Shown here piece by piece: positions 1-10,522 of a DNA stretch of 64,000 bases. A program made the position numbers and the translations under genes. A model generated the notes under the pieces. It had not been told where the DNA came from. It saw nothing but the letters and a program-made list of their open reading frames with translations, and made no database searches. The stretch is from contig NZ_CP029797.1 in NCBI RefSeq assembly GCF_003268595.1, forward strand, positions 3,617,501-3,681,500, written 5' to 3'. Each line of letters opens with the position of its first letter. The stretch's first letter is position 1. Origin of the DNA: Paraliobacillus zengyii (GTDB taxonomy: Bacteria; Bacillota; Bacilli; Bacillales; Amphibacillaceae).

Positions 1-780
1 TATTAACGTAAATGGCACAATAATTAATAGCGTCAAGGTTGGAACAACGATTAATTTTAATGATTGATGCGTAACTTTATCAACCCATTTTTCCACATAA
101 GATGAAGCCCAGATTGCTAGTAATATTGGAATTACTGTTGAGGAATAGGTAGCAACAACCGTGACTGGTATTCCAATAAAAGATACACTTTCACCGGTTG
201 CAAATAGAGTAGCCAAATTAGGGTGAAGAATTGCAGCCCCGACAGATGCGGCGATAAATGGATTACCCCCAAATTTCCTTGCTGCACTAACTGCTAATAG
301 AACAGGTAAGAAGTAAAATGCACCATCTCCAATTATATTTAAAATTTGGTAGGTCTGACTCGTATCCGTAAGCCAACCTAATGTTACAAAAAGAGCTAGA
401 AAACCTTTGATCATACCTGCCCCTGCTATTGCAGGAATAATGGGTGTGAAAACTCCAGCAATTACTTCAAATAGAGCTGAAACAACGTTCTTTTTCTCTC
501 CATTTGATTTTTTCTCATTACTTGTTTCCTCACTTAAATTACTATTTGCAATCAATTCTTTATATACATTTGATACCTCATTACCAATAATAACTTGGAA
601 TTGACCGCCACTAAGATTGGTACCCATAACGCCATCCAAATCTTCTATTTTGTTTTTTTGCACCTTATCATTTTCATTGAGATTAAAGCGTAAACGCGTC
701 ATACAATGAACAACACTTTGTACATTGTCTTCTCCGCCAACTGCTTGTAATATTTGTTCTGCTGTTTTTCTGTGTTCCAT
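1..780 (-). CDS. bglP: PTS beta-glucoside transporter EIIBC, 3' end cut by window edge
   Basis: This encodes the N-terminal 260 residues of a sugar phosphotransferase permease that imports and phosphorylates aryl-beta-glucosides. The start is fixed by a GGAGG ribosome binding site just upstream (about 787-791). Residues 1-90 form an EIIB domain with the phosphocysteine context VHCMTRLRF, followed by a Lys/Glu-rich linker (about 90-105). The hydrophobic EIIC segments then begin with VVSALFEVIAGVFTPIIPAI. The rest of EIIC, and any EIIA, lie beyond position 1. The gene is preceded by its own promoter, a cre-like site and a RAT/terminator, the classic antitermination control of bgl operons. The glucosidase that would use its product lies just upstream on the same strand. 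The family is secure; the exact sugar is inferred from the neighbour. Confidence 0.93.
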   Translation of the reverse strand, partial: MEHRKTAEQILQAVGGEDNVQSVVHCMTRLRFNLNENDKVQKNKIEDLDGVMGTNLSGGQFQVIIGNEVSNVYKELIANSNLSEETSNEKKSNGEKKNVVSALFEVIAGVFTPIIPAIAGAGMIKGFLALFVTLGWLTDTSQTYQILNIIGDGAFYFLPVLLAVSAARKFGGNPFIAASVGAAILHPNLATLFATGESVSFIGIPVTVVATYSSTVIPILLAIWASSYVEKWVDKVTHQSLKLIVVPTLTLLIIVPFTLI

Positions 781-891
781 GCTTATACCTCCGATTTTTT
801 TAAATATTATTTCTAAAACAATTAACCTATAATGGCTAAATCCTTATGTACTAATGTACTTTAAAGCGTGATACCCATTCGTTTTTCCCAC

Positions 892-960
892 AAAAAAAAC
901 CTAAGTTACCTCAGGGCACAAGAGTCTTTAACTCTTCCGCACTTGAAATAACTTAGGTTT
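892..960 (-). terminator. Conditional terminator in the bglP leader
   Basis: Read leftward, the arms at 949-960 and 897-908 (TAACTTAGGTTT type, 12 bp, perfect) enclose a smaller hairpin (920-936) and are followed by a run of U (892-899). The first arm overlaps the 3' part of the antiterminator site, so folding of one excludes the other, as in LicT/BglG control. Confidence 0.9.
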
Positions 961-984
961 TGCCCGCTTAACCAGTAACAATCC
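955..984 (-). promoter_or_regulatory. Ribonucleic antiterminator (RAT) for a LicT/BglG-family protein
   Basis: The minus-strand sequence begins GGATTGTTACTGGTTAAGC and continues into GGCAAAACC. This is the well-known RAT consensus of LicT/SacT/BglG antiterminators, and it overlaps the terminator stem. No antiterminator gene is present in this window, so the LicT-type protein must be encoded downstream of bglP or elsewhere. Confidence 0.92.
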
Positions 985-1010
985 TAAATGGATGATTAAT
1001 TTGTAAACAA

Positions 1011-1047
1011 ACTATAACAAGCTCAATCTTATTTGTCAACGTTTACT
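1011..1047 (-). promoter_or_regulatory. Sigma-A promoter of bglP with overlapping cre-like site
   Basis: On the minus strand a TTGACA -35 box (1034-1039) is separated by exactly 17 bp from a TATAGT -10 box (1011-1016). Transcription would start about 20 nt before the RAT. The -35 box is covered by AGTAAACGTTGACA (1034-1047), which matches the CcpA cre consensus at all but one fixed position. Catabolite repression is therefore likely to add to antitermination. Confidence 0.75.
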
Positions 1048-1122
1048 TCTGTTTAATAGAGCATGAAGTTCCGATCATTTTATAAATTATTACCATTTGT
1101 TGCAATTACTTCTTTATACCAA

Positions 1123-2586
<1,464 letters not shown>

Positions 2587-2694
2587 CTACTTCCATATTA
2601 CTTCACTAGGTGAAACTATAATCAGCATAAGCGGATTAGTAAGAAATGTATATATAACGCATTGATCTTGTTCGTTTTAACACAGTAAGTCACT

Positions 2695-2714
2695 TGTGTC
2701 ATATTTGTAACACA
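2695..2714. promoter_or_regulatory. Candidate operator between bglA and the RpiR gene
   Basis: An inverted repeat TGTGT-N10-ACACA lies in the divergent intergenic region, about 25 bp upstream of the regulator -10 box. Its position suits autoregulation and control of bglA by the RpiR protein. There is no direct evidence of binding. Confidence 0.35.
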
Positions 2715-2735
2715 CTGTTTTATCAGATGGTTTAT

Positions 2736-2743
2736 GCTATAAT
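2736..2743 (+). promoter_or_regulatory. -10 box of the RpiR regulator gene
   Basis: A perfect TATAAT (2738-2743) lies in a TGCTATAAT context (extended -10). It is only 3 bp before the ATG at 2746, so the transcript would begin at or after that ATG. This bears on the true start codon of the regulator. Confidence 0.6.
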
Positions 2744-2745
2744 TA

Positions 2746-3504
2746 ATGCAACAACCAAACAGACTGAAGGTGAAGATAATAGCTATATTTACAAGCGAGA
2801 TCATTGGATCTTTTAATGAATTAGAAACTTCTATATACAACTTTATTAGTAAAAATAAAGAAAAGGTTGCCTATATGCGCATTCGCGAATTAGCAGCTGA
2901 AACCCATGTTTCAACAGCAACCGTTTTACGCTTCTGTCGAAAATTAAATTGTGAAGGTTACTCAGAATTTAAAACAAAGTTAAAAATGGAATTAGATAAG
3001 AGCGAGAAGACTACAATTAAAAGCTCTCAACATGCACTGGTTGAATTCTTTGAAAGAACATTAAACGGGGAAAGTGATGAAAGAATTACAAAGGTCGCAG
3101 CTTTAGTAGCAAAATCAGATAATGTTATATTTATCGGTAATGGCAGCTCTGGCATTCTTGCTGAATATGGTGCAAGGTACTTTTCAAGTTTAGGCTCTTT
3201 TTCCACTTATATTAGAGATTTTTCTTACCCAATCCATTCTAAACTAAGGTATAACAGTGTAGCACTTGGCTTATCTGTTTCAGGAGAAAATCCCTTTACC
3301 ATTTCTCAATTAAATCAGCTTAAGCAAGAAGGAAGTAAAATTATTAGTATTACAAATAATAAGCTTTCTACCATAGCAAAAATTTCAGATATAAATATTC
3401 CTTATTATATGTCTGAAGAATTCTATCAACAAACCAACATCACGACGCAAGTTCCAGTCATGTATATCTTGGAATCTATCGCTCGTGAAATACATAACCT
3501 ATAA
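2746..3504 (+). CDS. RpiR/MurR-family transcription regulator (HTH_6 + SIS)
   Basis: This DNA-binding regulator senses a phosphosugar. The N-terminal helix-turn-helix spans about residues 20-90 (MRIRELAAETHVSTATVLRFC). A SIS sugar-phosphate-binding domain follows, beginning near ADKVIFIG-like VIFIGNGSSG and containing GLSVSGENP. Divergent placement next to the phospho-beta-glucosidase suggests it controls bglA, with 6-phosphosugar as effector; that is inference. The first ATG is doubtful because a strong -10 box ends 2 bp before it. The first nine to thirteen residues are unlike family members, which usually begin just before the SFNELETSI segment. A GTG at 2770 or a leaderless start are alternatives. 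Confidence 0.88.
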   Translation: MQQPNRLKVKIIAIFTSEIIGSFNELETSIYNFISKNKEKVAYMRIRELAAETHVSTATVLRFCRKLNCEGYSEFKTKLKMELDKSEKTTIKSSQHALVEFFERTLNGESDERITKVAALVAKSDNVIFIGNGSSGILAEYGARYFSSLGSFSTYIRDFSYPIHSKLRYNSVALGLSVSGENPFTISQLNQLKQEGSKIISITNNKLSTIAKISDINIPYYMSEEFYQQTNITTQVPVMYILESIAREIHNL

Positions 3505-3510
3505 TTAATT

Positions 3511-3551
3511 AAAAACCTTAGACCTAAATTCACTTTAGGTTTAAGGTTTTT
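3511..3551. terminator. Bidirectional terminator between the RpiR gene and mqo
   Basis: A long near-perfect inverted repeat (AAAAACCTTAGACCTAAA and its mirror) has a 5-nt loop and A/T runs on both sides. It can therefore terminate both converging genes. Confidence 0.85.
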
Positions 3552-3585
3552 AAGTGTTTCACCTTGATTTCTTAAAGGCAGACTA

Positions 3586-5076
3586 CTAATATAGCGCGTC
3601 CTTTTTGCCTAAACGAAGCGTCTGCTCTATCGATTTCTCTAAATCTTTATAAAAATCCGGATTTTCAGATAGTGATATGCCATAAGATGGTATCATTTCT
3701 TTTATTTTCGGTTCCCACTCATCGAGATATTCAGGGAAACATCTTTCAATTAACTCAAGCATAACGTGAACAGCAGTAGAAGCTCCAGGTGATGCACCTA
3801 ATAATGCTGCTACAGAGCCATCAGAACTATTAATAATCTCCGTACCAAATTGAAGTGTTCCTTTACCCCCAGCTTCCGTATCTTTAATTACTTGTACACG
3901 TTGACCAGCTACCATGATATCCCAATCGGCACTTTTAGCATCTGGGATAAACGCCCGTAATTCTTCCATCCGCTTTTCATTTGTTAAAATAACTTGTTGC
4001 ATCAAGTATTTTGATAATGGTAACTCTTTTACTCCGGCTGCCAACATTGTTAATAGATTATCTACTTTCACAGAAGTTAACAAATCAAGGTTTGAACCTG
4101 TCTTTAGAAACTTTGGTGAGAATCCGGCGAAGGGACCATATAGTAAAGTTTTTTTGTTATCGATAAATCGTGTATCAAGATGCGGAACAGACATTGGTGG
4201 AGAACCAACCTTAGCTTTACCATATACTTTCGCATGATGTTGCGCTACAACATCCGGGTTGTTACACACCATGAATAAGCCACTTATCGGAAATCCGCCG
4301 ATTTGTTTTGATTGAGGAATACCTGTTTTCTGTAATAAATGCAGACTTCCACCTCCACCACCGATAAAGACAAATTTAGCACGATGATATTCGATTTTAT
4401 CGTTACCTTGCACTTTCACTTCCCATAGACCGTTATCCTTACGTTTAATGTCTTTAACAGCGTGCATATAATTCACTTCAATATTTTCGCTTTGTAAGTG
4501 GTCAAATAACAGACGTGATAAAGCACCAAAGTTAACATCTGTACCCGAATCGATTCTTGTTGCTGCTATTGGTTCACTCAAGGTACGTCCTTCCATGATT
4601 AGCGGCATCCAATCCTTCAATTTTTGGGGTTGATCCGTATATTCCATCCCTTGAAACAAGGGATTATATGATAGTGCCTTGAAACGATTTCTTAAAAACT
4701 TTACATTTCTTTCTCCTTGGACTAAACTCATGTGCGGCAAAGGCATAATGAAATCTTGTGGGTTACGAATAATATTTCTGTTTACAAGATAAGACCAAAA
4801 CTGTCTGGAAAGCTGAAACTGTTCATTAATATCAATTGCTTTACTAATGTCGATCGAGCCATCCTGTTTTTCTGTTGTATAGTTAAGTTCACACAATGCA
4901 GAATGTCCAGTACCCGCATTATTCCATTCATTGGAGCTTTCTTCTCCTGCATTTGCTAGTTTCTCAAACACCTTTATTTTCCAGTCTGGTGCTAACTCGT
5001 TCAATAATGATCCCAAAGTTGCACTCATTATACCGGCACCAATTAGGATAACGTCTGCTGGTTTTGTATTTTGCAT
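3586..5076 (-). CDS. mqo: Malate:quinone oxidoreductase
   Basis: This FAD-dependent peripheral membrane enzyme oxidises L-malate to oxaloacetate and passes electrons to the quinone pool, a TCA-cycle and respiratory step. The 496-residue length is typical. The N-terminal dinucleotide-binding motif is [15 protein letters not shown] (residues 8-22). Family signatures include [18 protein letters not shown], the glycine-rich [13 protein letters not shown] and the C-terminal [25 protein letters not shown] precedes the ATG. The gene stands alone between two terminators. Confidence 0.97.
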   Translation of the reverse strand: MQNTKPADVILIGAGIMSATLGSLLNELAPDWKIKVFEKLANAGEESSNEWNNAGTGHSALCELNYTTEKQDGSIDISKAIDINEQFQLSRQFWSYLVNRNIIRNPQDFIMPLPHMSLVQGERNVKFLRNRFKALSYNPLFQGMEYTDQPQKLKDWMPLIMEGRTLSEPIAATRIDSGTDVNFGALSRLLFDHLQSENIEVNYMHAVKDIKRKDNGLWEVKVQGNDKIEYHRAKFVFIGGGGGSLHLLQKTGIPQSKQIGGFPISGLFMVCNNPDVVAQHHAKVYGKAKVGSPPMSVPHLDTRFIDNKKTLLYGPFAGFSPKFLKTGSNLDLLTSVKVDNLLTMLAAGVKELPLSKYLMQQVILTNEKRMEELRAFIPDAKSADWDIMVAGQRVQVIKDTEAGGKGTLQFGTEIINSSDGSVAALLGASPGASTAVHVMLELIERCFPEYLDEWEPKIKEMIPSYGISLSENPDFYKDLEKSIEQTLRLGKKDALY

Positions 5077-5323
5077 TATAGCTTTCCTTTCCCCAAATAG
5101 TCGCCAAAAAAGACAGCAGTGTTAGTCTAAAATTCAGATGTAAAACGAATCAAACACGGCTTAGCATCGCACCTTTTTTGTTTCAATTACAACTCTATAG
5201 TAGTAAAGTCTGTCTATGAATTCATCTATCAATTCGTATCTACTAATTATAAACTACTTCATTCTATTTAAAAATAGCTCTTTCACAAAATGAGGTAGAT
5301 AGTTATTCCATATTTATAAAAAA

Positions 5324-5345
5324 GAGAAGCGCCTAAGCGCTCCTC
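5324..5345 (-). terminator. Terminator of the heptad-repeat protein gene
   Basis: Read leftward, a GC-rich hairpin (AGCGC-TTAG-GCGCT core) is followed by a T-rich run. It lies 12 bp beyond the stop of the gene at 5358. Confidence 0.8.
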
Positions 5346-5357
5346 CCATACTTTTTA

Positions 5358-7178
5358 TCAATTTTTAAATAAATTCAGCAATCGGGCCCAGAAACCTTTT
5401 GGTTCTTCCTCTTCTTCCTCTTCATTTGATTCTTGTTCTTGCTTTTCAATACTTTCTGTTTTAATCACAAATTGTACCGAGTTTACTTTCTCATTTTCTG
5501 CAGAGACAAATGATACAGCATCAAAATCAGATTTATCAAAATCAGCAATCATCTGGTCGATTTCCTCTTGCATCTCTTCAGGCATATCTTTAGTAGATTG
5601 ATACAGTGTATCTGTACCATCATCAAGTTCATCAACACCAGATTCTAGTTCATCGGTTCCACCTGACAATTCCACGATTCCACTATGAATTTCATTATAC
5701 GAACTCGATAATTGGCCAACACCATCTGTGTAGCTTACGAGTCCCGCATGAAATGTTTTGTAATTACTAGACAAGGTCGCCAATCCAGCTTGTAGTTCTT
5801 CTATAGAGTCTGCCACATTCATTCCTTCCAATGAGGTTGTAATATCAGTAGCCATCGTATCCATACTGTTTGCCATTTCCGTAACTGATGTGCTAACTTC
5901 TGTAAGCGTTGGATTTACTGCCTCAAAGGCTTCTTTTGTAGCGGTATAAGTCCCTTTAGCTTTACGTGTAGCTTCATACGTTTCAAGCAATTTTTCAACC
6001 ACTTCACTATCCGCATCACTCGTTTTAAGGGCTTCAATCTCTTCTTTCGTTATCTCGTATTCAGGGATTGCCACCATTGCCTCATCTAATGAGCTATAAG
6101 CAGCAGTGTAATTCTCGTTTAGTTTTGTTAAGCCATCCGCCGTTTGACGCAAGCCTTCTGCTAATTGTGAGAGCCCATTTGGTAGCTCTTTTAATGCACT
6201 TAAGTCCATCTCACTTGAGCTCTCACTAAGCGAACTATTAATCTGAGCTAGCCCTTCGTCAATTGCTACCGATGCATCAATAAGTCCACTAGAAGACCCG
6301 TTGATCTCGGAAATACCATTTAAATATTGACCAGAGCCATCACGCAAACTTGCAACGCCACTGTTTAAATCTGAGACCCCTGTATTTAGTTCTCCAACAC
6401 CATTACTAATCTCTCCAATTGCATTTGTTAATGAATTCATCTCACCCGTCATTTCATCAATATCTGGGGCATCAATTGACATCGATTGTGGCACCGCTGC
6501 TATTTCCATAGCCTGTAACTCGAAATCAACGGCATCAGCTTTAACAGCAAGATCTCCGGCTTGTTCAGGCATAACGGTGAATGTTACTTGTTTATTTTTA
6601 CCCGCATTTGCAATTACTCCACCTTCTGTTTCGATATTATCAAAAATCTCAGGTTCTAAATTAAGTGAAATTTGTAAAAGATAGTTCTCAAAAAATATAG
6701 GATCAACATTTTCATTGGCAGACGTTTCAATTTTTATTTCTACATTTCCGTCTTTTCCCGCAAGTTCAGTTGGCTCTATTTCATTACCATCTAATAAATA
6801 AGAAATTGTAATATCCCATGGTAATGCTGCGTTATCCAAGTTTCCTTGATAATAGAATTTATCTTCTGGTAAAGTAAGTTCGATTTTATCTTCCTCTTGT
6901 TTAATTTCCGATAGGTCAGTTAGATTCTTAAGGTTAGAATACATACCGTAATCGACAATATTTCCTTCTTCGACTACATCAAAAACATTAACAACATAAA
7001 CTTCTTGTCTTTCTCCGTTAGGACTAAGCGTTGCATATACTACCTCATCCTTTGAAGCGTACTCTCCTGTTGCAACTTCTGCCGCTTCCACATGATCATT
7101 CAAATTAGCAGTTACTAGAAATGACGGCACGACAAGGACTATAGCCATTAATACATAAAACATCCGTTTGTTTCTCAT
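5358..7178 (-). CDS. Secreted coiled-coil (YhgE/Pip-type heptad repeat) protein linked to an MMPL exporter
   Basis: A signal peptide or signal anchor occupies about residues 8-34. A beta-rich region follows to about residue 235, and then a long helical region. That region carries repeated 7-residue units of the kind LNTGVSDLNSGVASL, near residues 255-320 and again near 485-540 (the X-x-heptad repeats of YhgE/Pip proteins). The protein ends in an acidic stretch and a short basic amphipathic tail (FWARLLNLFKN). Of three tandem ATGs the third is given because it is best spaced from AAGGGG. It lies 21-27 bp behind the MMPL gene, so the two form one operon. Such proteins are known next to RND/MMPL transporters in Firmicutes; a role as exporter accessory at the outer membrane face is inference. 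Confidence 0.8.
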   Translation of the reverse strand: MRNKRMFYVLMAIVLVVPSFLVTANLNDHVEAAEVATGEYASKDEVVYATLSPNGERQEVYVVNVFDVVEEGNIVDYGMYSNLKNLTDLSEIKQEEDKIELTLPEDKFYYQGNLDNAALPWDITISYLLDGNEIEPTELAGKDGNVEIKIETSANENVDPIFFENYLLQISLNLEPEIFDNIETEGGVIANAGKNKQVTFTVMPEQAGDLAVKADAVDFELQAMEIAAVPQSMSIDAPDIDEMTGEMNSLTNAIGEISNGVGELNTGVSDLNSGVASLRDGSGQYLNGISEINGSSSGLIDASVAIDEGLAQINSSLSESSSEMDLSALKELPNGLSQLAEGLRQTADGLTKLNENYTAAYSSLDEAMVAIPEYEITKEEIEALKTSDADSEVVEKLLETYEATRKAKGTYTATKEAFEAVNPTLTEVSTSVTEMANSMDTMATDITTSLEGMNVADSIEELQAGLATLSSNYKTFHAGLVSYTDGVGQLSSSYNEIHSGIVELSGGTDELESGVDELDDGTDTLYQSTKDMPEEMQEEIDQMIADFDKSDFDAVSFVSAENEKVNSVQFVIKTESIEKQEQESNEEEEEEEPKGFWARLLNLFKN

Positions 7179-7205
7179 CATCATTCCCCTTTTGTAATTC
7201 TCTTA

Positions 7206-9266
7206 TTATTTCTTATAAAAATTTGCTTTCCAAGTTGTTTTATCAATAACTTTATCAAATACCAATAGCATCGCTGGAAGGAATAAAAGCACCATAATAA
7301 ACGCTAATAGCGCTCCCCTTCCAAGTAGTAATCCAATCGAACCAACAATCGGATTACTCGACGTAATCCATAAAATAAAGCCAACACTTGACAAAATAGA
7401 AGCTGAAATCGCAATCGAGAAGATTTTCTCATCGATTGTTTTCTTGATTGCCTCAAGCGCAGTCATTTCCTTACGATTCTCTTTGTATGCTTCCATCAGA
7501 AGGATCGCATAATCAACTGTTGCAGCAAGCTGTACCGTACTGACAATTAGATATCCCACATAGACTAGTGGGGAATCTGTAAAGTAGGGAACAGCTAAAT
7601 TAATCCAAACAGCTGATTGAATCGTAAGCAGTAGGACAATCGGAATTGAAACGGATTTAAACGTAACTAATAAAACGATCGCTATTGCGATTATCGTCAA
7701 TAAGTTAACTAGTTTGTTATCCTCTTGGACGACATTTTTCATATCATATAAAGTCACACTTTCCCCGAGGGAATATGCATTATCATCATAATAGTTAGCA
7801 GCTGTCTCTTGAACAGACTCCACTAATGAAAAGGCCTTGTCACCTTCTGGACCTGCATCTGTATAAAGAATAATTCGACTGTAATTATCTGAATAAAATT
7901 GCTCTGTTATCGATTCATCCAAATACTCTGGAGGAATTGCTGAGCTAACTGTATTAACATAAGACAGAACAGTTGTTACCGATCCAAACGCTTCCAAATC
8001 TTGAACTAAATCTTCTTCTTTAGCAACATCGCCCTTTGGCACCAGTAACACCATAGAAGTATATTTACCAAATGCATCTTCTACTTCAATTTTATCACTA
8101 CCAGCTCGTGTTTGTTCTGGTTGATCTCCGGTCCCGTAAGTAAACGTTGTATTACTTTGTGCTAAAAATGCCGGAATAATTAGTAGGAATACAAGTAGCA
8201 ACACTGGTATTCTTACTTTCACCACACTATTACCGATTTTCCTCATGTTTGGCAGCAATGGTTTATGTTGCGTTTTATCAATCCATTTGTAAAACATAAC
8301 TGTTAGTGCTGGTAAGAATATCATGACACTAAGAAAGCTTAAAACAATACCTTTTACAAGGTTCAAACCTAAGTCTGAACCAATCTCGAAGTTCATAAAG
8401 GTAAGTGCCATAAAACCAAAAAATGTCGTGGCTGCACTAGCGGCAATCGCAGGGAAAGATTTCTTAATTGCAAATCGCATTGCTTCGGCTGGATCAGCTA
8501 TTTTCTTCCGATAGTCGGAAAAACTATGCAATAGAAAGATCGCATAATCGAGCGATACCGCAAGTTGCAGGATTGGTGCAACGGATTGAGTAACAAATGA
8601 TACTTCGCCGAAAAAAACATTTGTTCCTAAGTTGATTAAAACAGAGATTCCAATAGCTGTAAGAAAAAACAATGGTTCCAGCCAAGAAGTTGTTGAAATA
8701 ACTAAAATTAAAATAATAATTGGTACTAACAATGCGGCAGCATACATCGATTCAGATCCTGCCATTTCTTGTGATATAGCAGTATCAAGTGCTTCTCCAG
8801 CCATCGCATTGTCTTCACCAATTAGTTCATAGATAGTATTCGTTACTTGTACTTCATCTCCATCTCGAATGCTGAAAGAAAAAATGGCATTATCATCCTT
8901 ATAATAGGTTTCCACCGTATCTATATCAGCTAATTCTAATGGGGCTTTTATATCAATCGAATCATCTAACCACGTTACATCTTCCACACCATCGATCGCA
9001 GCAAGTTGTTCTTTAACTTGAAGTGCTTCTTGAACTGTAACATCGTTGATCATGACTCTAGTATCTGGAACTGCGCCATCGAACTCTTGCTCCATGACCT
9101 CCATTGCCTCAGTCGACGGGGCATCGTATGGTAGATAATCTACCATATTGTAGTTAACAGACACAAAGGACTGTGAGAATACAGAAATGGCAGCAATCAC
9201 CATAAAAGCAATAACTACTAATTTATTATGTTTAATTATTCGTGCTGCTATGTCGATCGAAATCAT
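7206..9266 (-). CDS. MMPL/RND-superfamily transporter
   Basis: This proton-driven exporter of lipids, drugs or peptides has 686 residues in two homologous halves. Each half has one membrane helix, a large extracellular loop and five further helices. The halves repeat the helix-4/helix-10 motif as LDYAIFLLHSF and VDYAILLMEAY, whose Asp-Tyr pair is the proton-relay signature of MmpL proteins. The ATG at 9266 lies almost directly after GAAGGG, so the exact start is uncertain by a few codons. It is divergent from a TetR gene and co-transcribed with the heptad-repeat protein. Family is secure; substrate is unknown. Confidence 0.93.
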   Translation of the reverse strand: MISIDIAARIIKHNKLVVIAFMVIAAISVFSQSFVSVNYNMVDYLPYDAPSTEAMEVMEQEFDGAVPDTRVMINDVTVQEALQVKEQLAAIDGVEDVTWLDDSIDIKAPLELADIDTVETYYKDDNAIFSFSIRDGDEVQVTNTIYELIGEDNAMAGEALDTAISQEMAGSESMYAAALLVPIIILILVISTTSWLEPLFFLTAIGISVLINLGTNVFFGEVSFVTQSVAPILQLAVSLDYAIFLLHSFSDYRKKIADPAEAMRFAIKKSFPAIAASAATTFFGFMALTFMNFEIGSDLGLNLVKGIVLSFLSVMIFLPALTVMFYKWIDKTQHKPLLPNMRKIGNSVVKVRIPVLLLVFLLIIPAFLAQSNTTFTYGTGDQPEQTRAGSDKIEVEDAFGKYTSMVLLVPKGDVAKEEDLVQDLEAFGSVTTVLSYVNTVSSAIPPEYLDESITEQFYSDNYSRIILYTDAGPEGDKAFSLVESVQETAANYYDDNAYSLGESVTLYDMKNVVQEDNKLVNLLTIIAIAIVLLVTFKSVSIPIVLLLTIQSAVWINLAVPYFTDSPLVYVGYLIVSTVQLAATVDYAILLMEAYKENRKEMTALEAIKKTIDEKIFSIAISASILSSVGFILWITSSNPIVGSIGLLLGRGALLAFIMVLLFLPAMLLVFDKVIDKTTWKANFYKK

Positions 9267-9309
9267 TCCCTTCTTGCATCTATTTCCTCATACAATTATA
9301 ATGACACTG

Positions 9310-9325
9310 TGTTGGATTATCAACA
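9310..9325. promoter_or_regulatory. Candidate TetR operator in the divergent region
   Basis: A TGTTG-N6-CAACA palindrome lies between the divergently transcribed exporter and TetR genes, where a local repressor would act. The assignment rests on position and symmetry only. Confidence 0.35.
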
Positions 9326-9404
9326 AACAGTTTATTATCATATGTTTTTTGCACAACACAAATGCTTTTTTTGTTGAATAAGTAATAAATAGGAGTGATT
9401 TTCA

Positions 9405-9974
9405 TTGAATTCTAAAGTAGATCGAAGAAAAAAATATACGCGAATGGTTTTAAAGGAAAGTTTAATGAAATTATTAAAACAAAAATCAATTTCAACTGTT
9501 ACAGTCAAAGAAATATGTGCGCTAGCAGATATTAATAGGTCGACATTCTATTCTCACTACCTTGATCAATTTGACCTTCTTACTCAAATAGAGGAAGAAA
9601 TCATTGACGATATGAATGATAAGCTTATGTCATATAATCACCATCAAGATGAGGAATCGTTAAAAATGACAGAAAGAATTGTCGAGTATGTGGCGCAAAA
9701 TAGTGATGTTTGCTTAACACTCTTTGGGGAGCACGGAGATTCCACCTTCAAAAAAAGAGTCATGGTTGTTGCAAGTGAGCATACTGTTAAAAACTGGTTA
9801 TCCATCTATCCTATAGATCCAGAAATCTCAGAGTACGTTAGTATCTTCGCTATCAGCGGTAGTATTCACGTGTTAGAAAACTGGCTTAAAAACGGAATGG
9901 ATAAAACACCAAAAGAAATAGCAGAACTTATTAATACCCTCACAAATAAAGGGCTTTCTTTTTTACAGAAATAA
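9405..9974 (+). CDS. TetR/AcrR-family transcription regulator
   Basis: The N-terminal helix-turn-helix covers residues 10-60 (SISTVTVKEICALADINRST then FYSHYLDQFDLL). A C-terminal helical ligand domain of the TetR_C_8/DhaS-like kind follows. The start is TTG at 9405, set by AGGAG ten bases upstream (9391-9395). It is divergent from the MMPL operon and so is the likely local repressor of that exporter; this is inferred from arrangement. Confidence 0.9.
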   Translation: MNSKVDRRKKYTRMVLKESLMKLLKQKSISTVTVKEICALADINRSTFYSHYLDQFDLLTQIEEEIIDDMNDKLMSYNHHQDEESLKMTERIVEYVAQNSDVCLTLFGEHGDSTFKKRVMVVASEHTVKNWLSIYPIDPEISEYVSIFAISGSIHVLENWLKNGMDKTPKEIAELINTLTNKGLSFLQK

Positions 9975-9980
9975 ATTAAG

Positions 9981-10023
9981 TGCATTTTAAATAACATCTC
10001 TTTAATCCGTTATTTAAAATGCA
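9981..10023. repeat. Perfect 15-bp inverted repeat after the TetR gene
   Basis: The arms (9981-9995 and 10009-10023, TGCATTTTAAATAAC type) are perfect around a 13-nt loop and lie 6 bp after the tetR stop. No clear U-run follows on either strand. It may be a weak bidirectional terminator for the converging genes. Confidence 0.6.
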
Positions 10024-10080
10024 AAAGTATCAGCACTTATTTTATCTACTTGTGTTAATCTAACTAACTGTTAATGATAA

Positions 10081-10518
10081 TTATAATGGCCTACTCATAG
10101 TAATTGTTCTATTTTCAAACCCTAGGCCTTCATATATTTTAATTGCTTGATTTCCTTCAAATACACTTAATCGAACTTCTGAATAGCCTTCTTGTTTAAG
10201 TTGCTCAATACCAATTTTAATCAATTGTTTTGAAATGCTTTTCCCTCTATATTCATCTAAGACGAATACTTCATAAATAAATCCGATTGTTTTATTTGAA
10301 AACTGGTCTATGCTTCCTCCTAGAAGAATCCAACCCTTTAATTCATTGTTTTCTGTTGCTATCAAATAGTAACTACCTTTTTTGAGGATCGATTCTATCA
10401 GTTCTTTTGCTTTTTCAAGCGTTGGTTTTGTTAGACCCAAAGTGCCTTCAAATAATGCTTGTGGAGAAAGTGCCACTATCTTTTCTATTTCCAACTCATT
10501 TGGTTTTCTTATATCCAT
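10081..10518 (-). CDS. GNAT-family N-acetyltransferase
   Basis: This 145-residue acetyl-CoA-dependent acetyltransferase has the acetyl-CoA pyrophosphate loop YRGKSISKQLI (about residues 93-103) and a late IKIYEGLGFENRT motif typical of the fold. The substrate cannot be told. It starts 4 bp after the stop of the MazG-like gene with GAGGAG upstream, so the two are translationally close. Confidence 0.88.
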   Translation of the reverse strand: MDIRKPNELEIEKIVALSPQALFEGTLGLTKPTLEKAKELIESILKKGSYYLIATENNELKGWILLGGSIDQFSNKTIGFIYEVFVLDEYRGKSISKQLIKIGIEQLKQEGYSEVRLSVFEGNQAIKIYEGLGFENRTITMSRPL

Positions 10519-10522
10519 TGAC

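Noticed and set aside
2622..2840. A 72-codon frame on the minus strand in the bgl divergent region
   Set aside because: It overlaps the RpiR promoter and coding start and has no family or start signals.
3914..4237. Open frames antisense to mqo
   Set aside because: The opposite strand encodes a clear full-length malate:quinone oxidoreductase; these are shadows.
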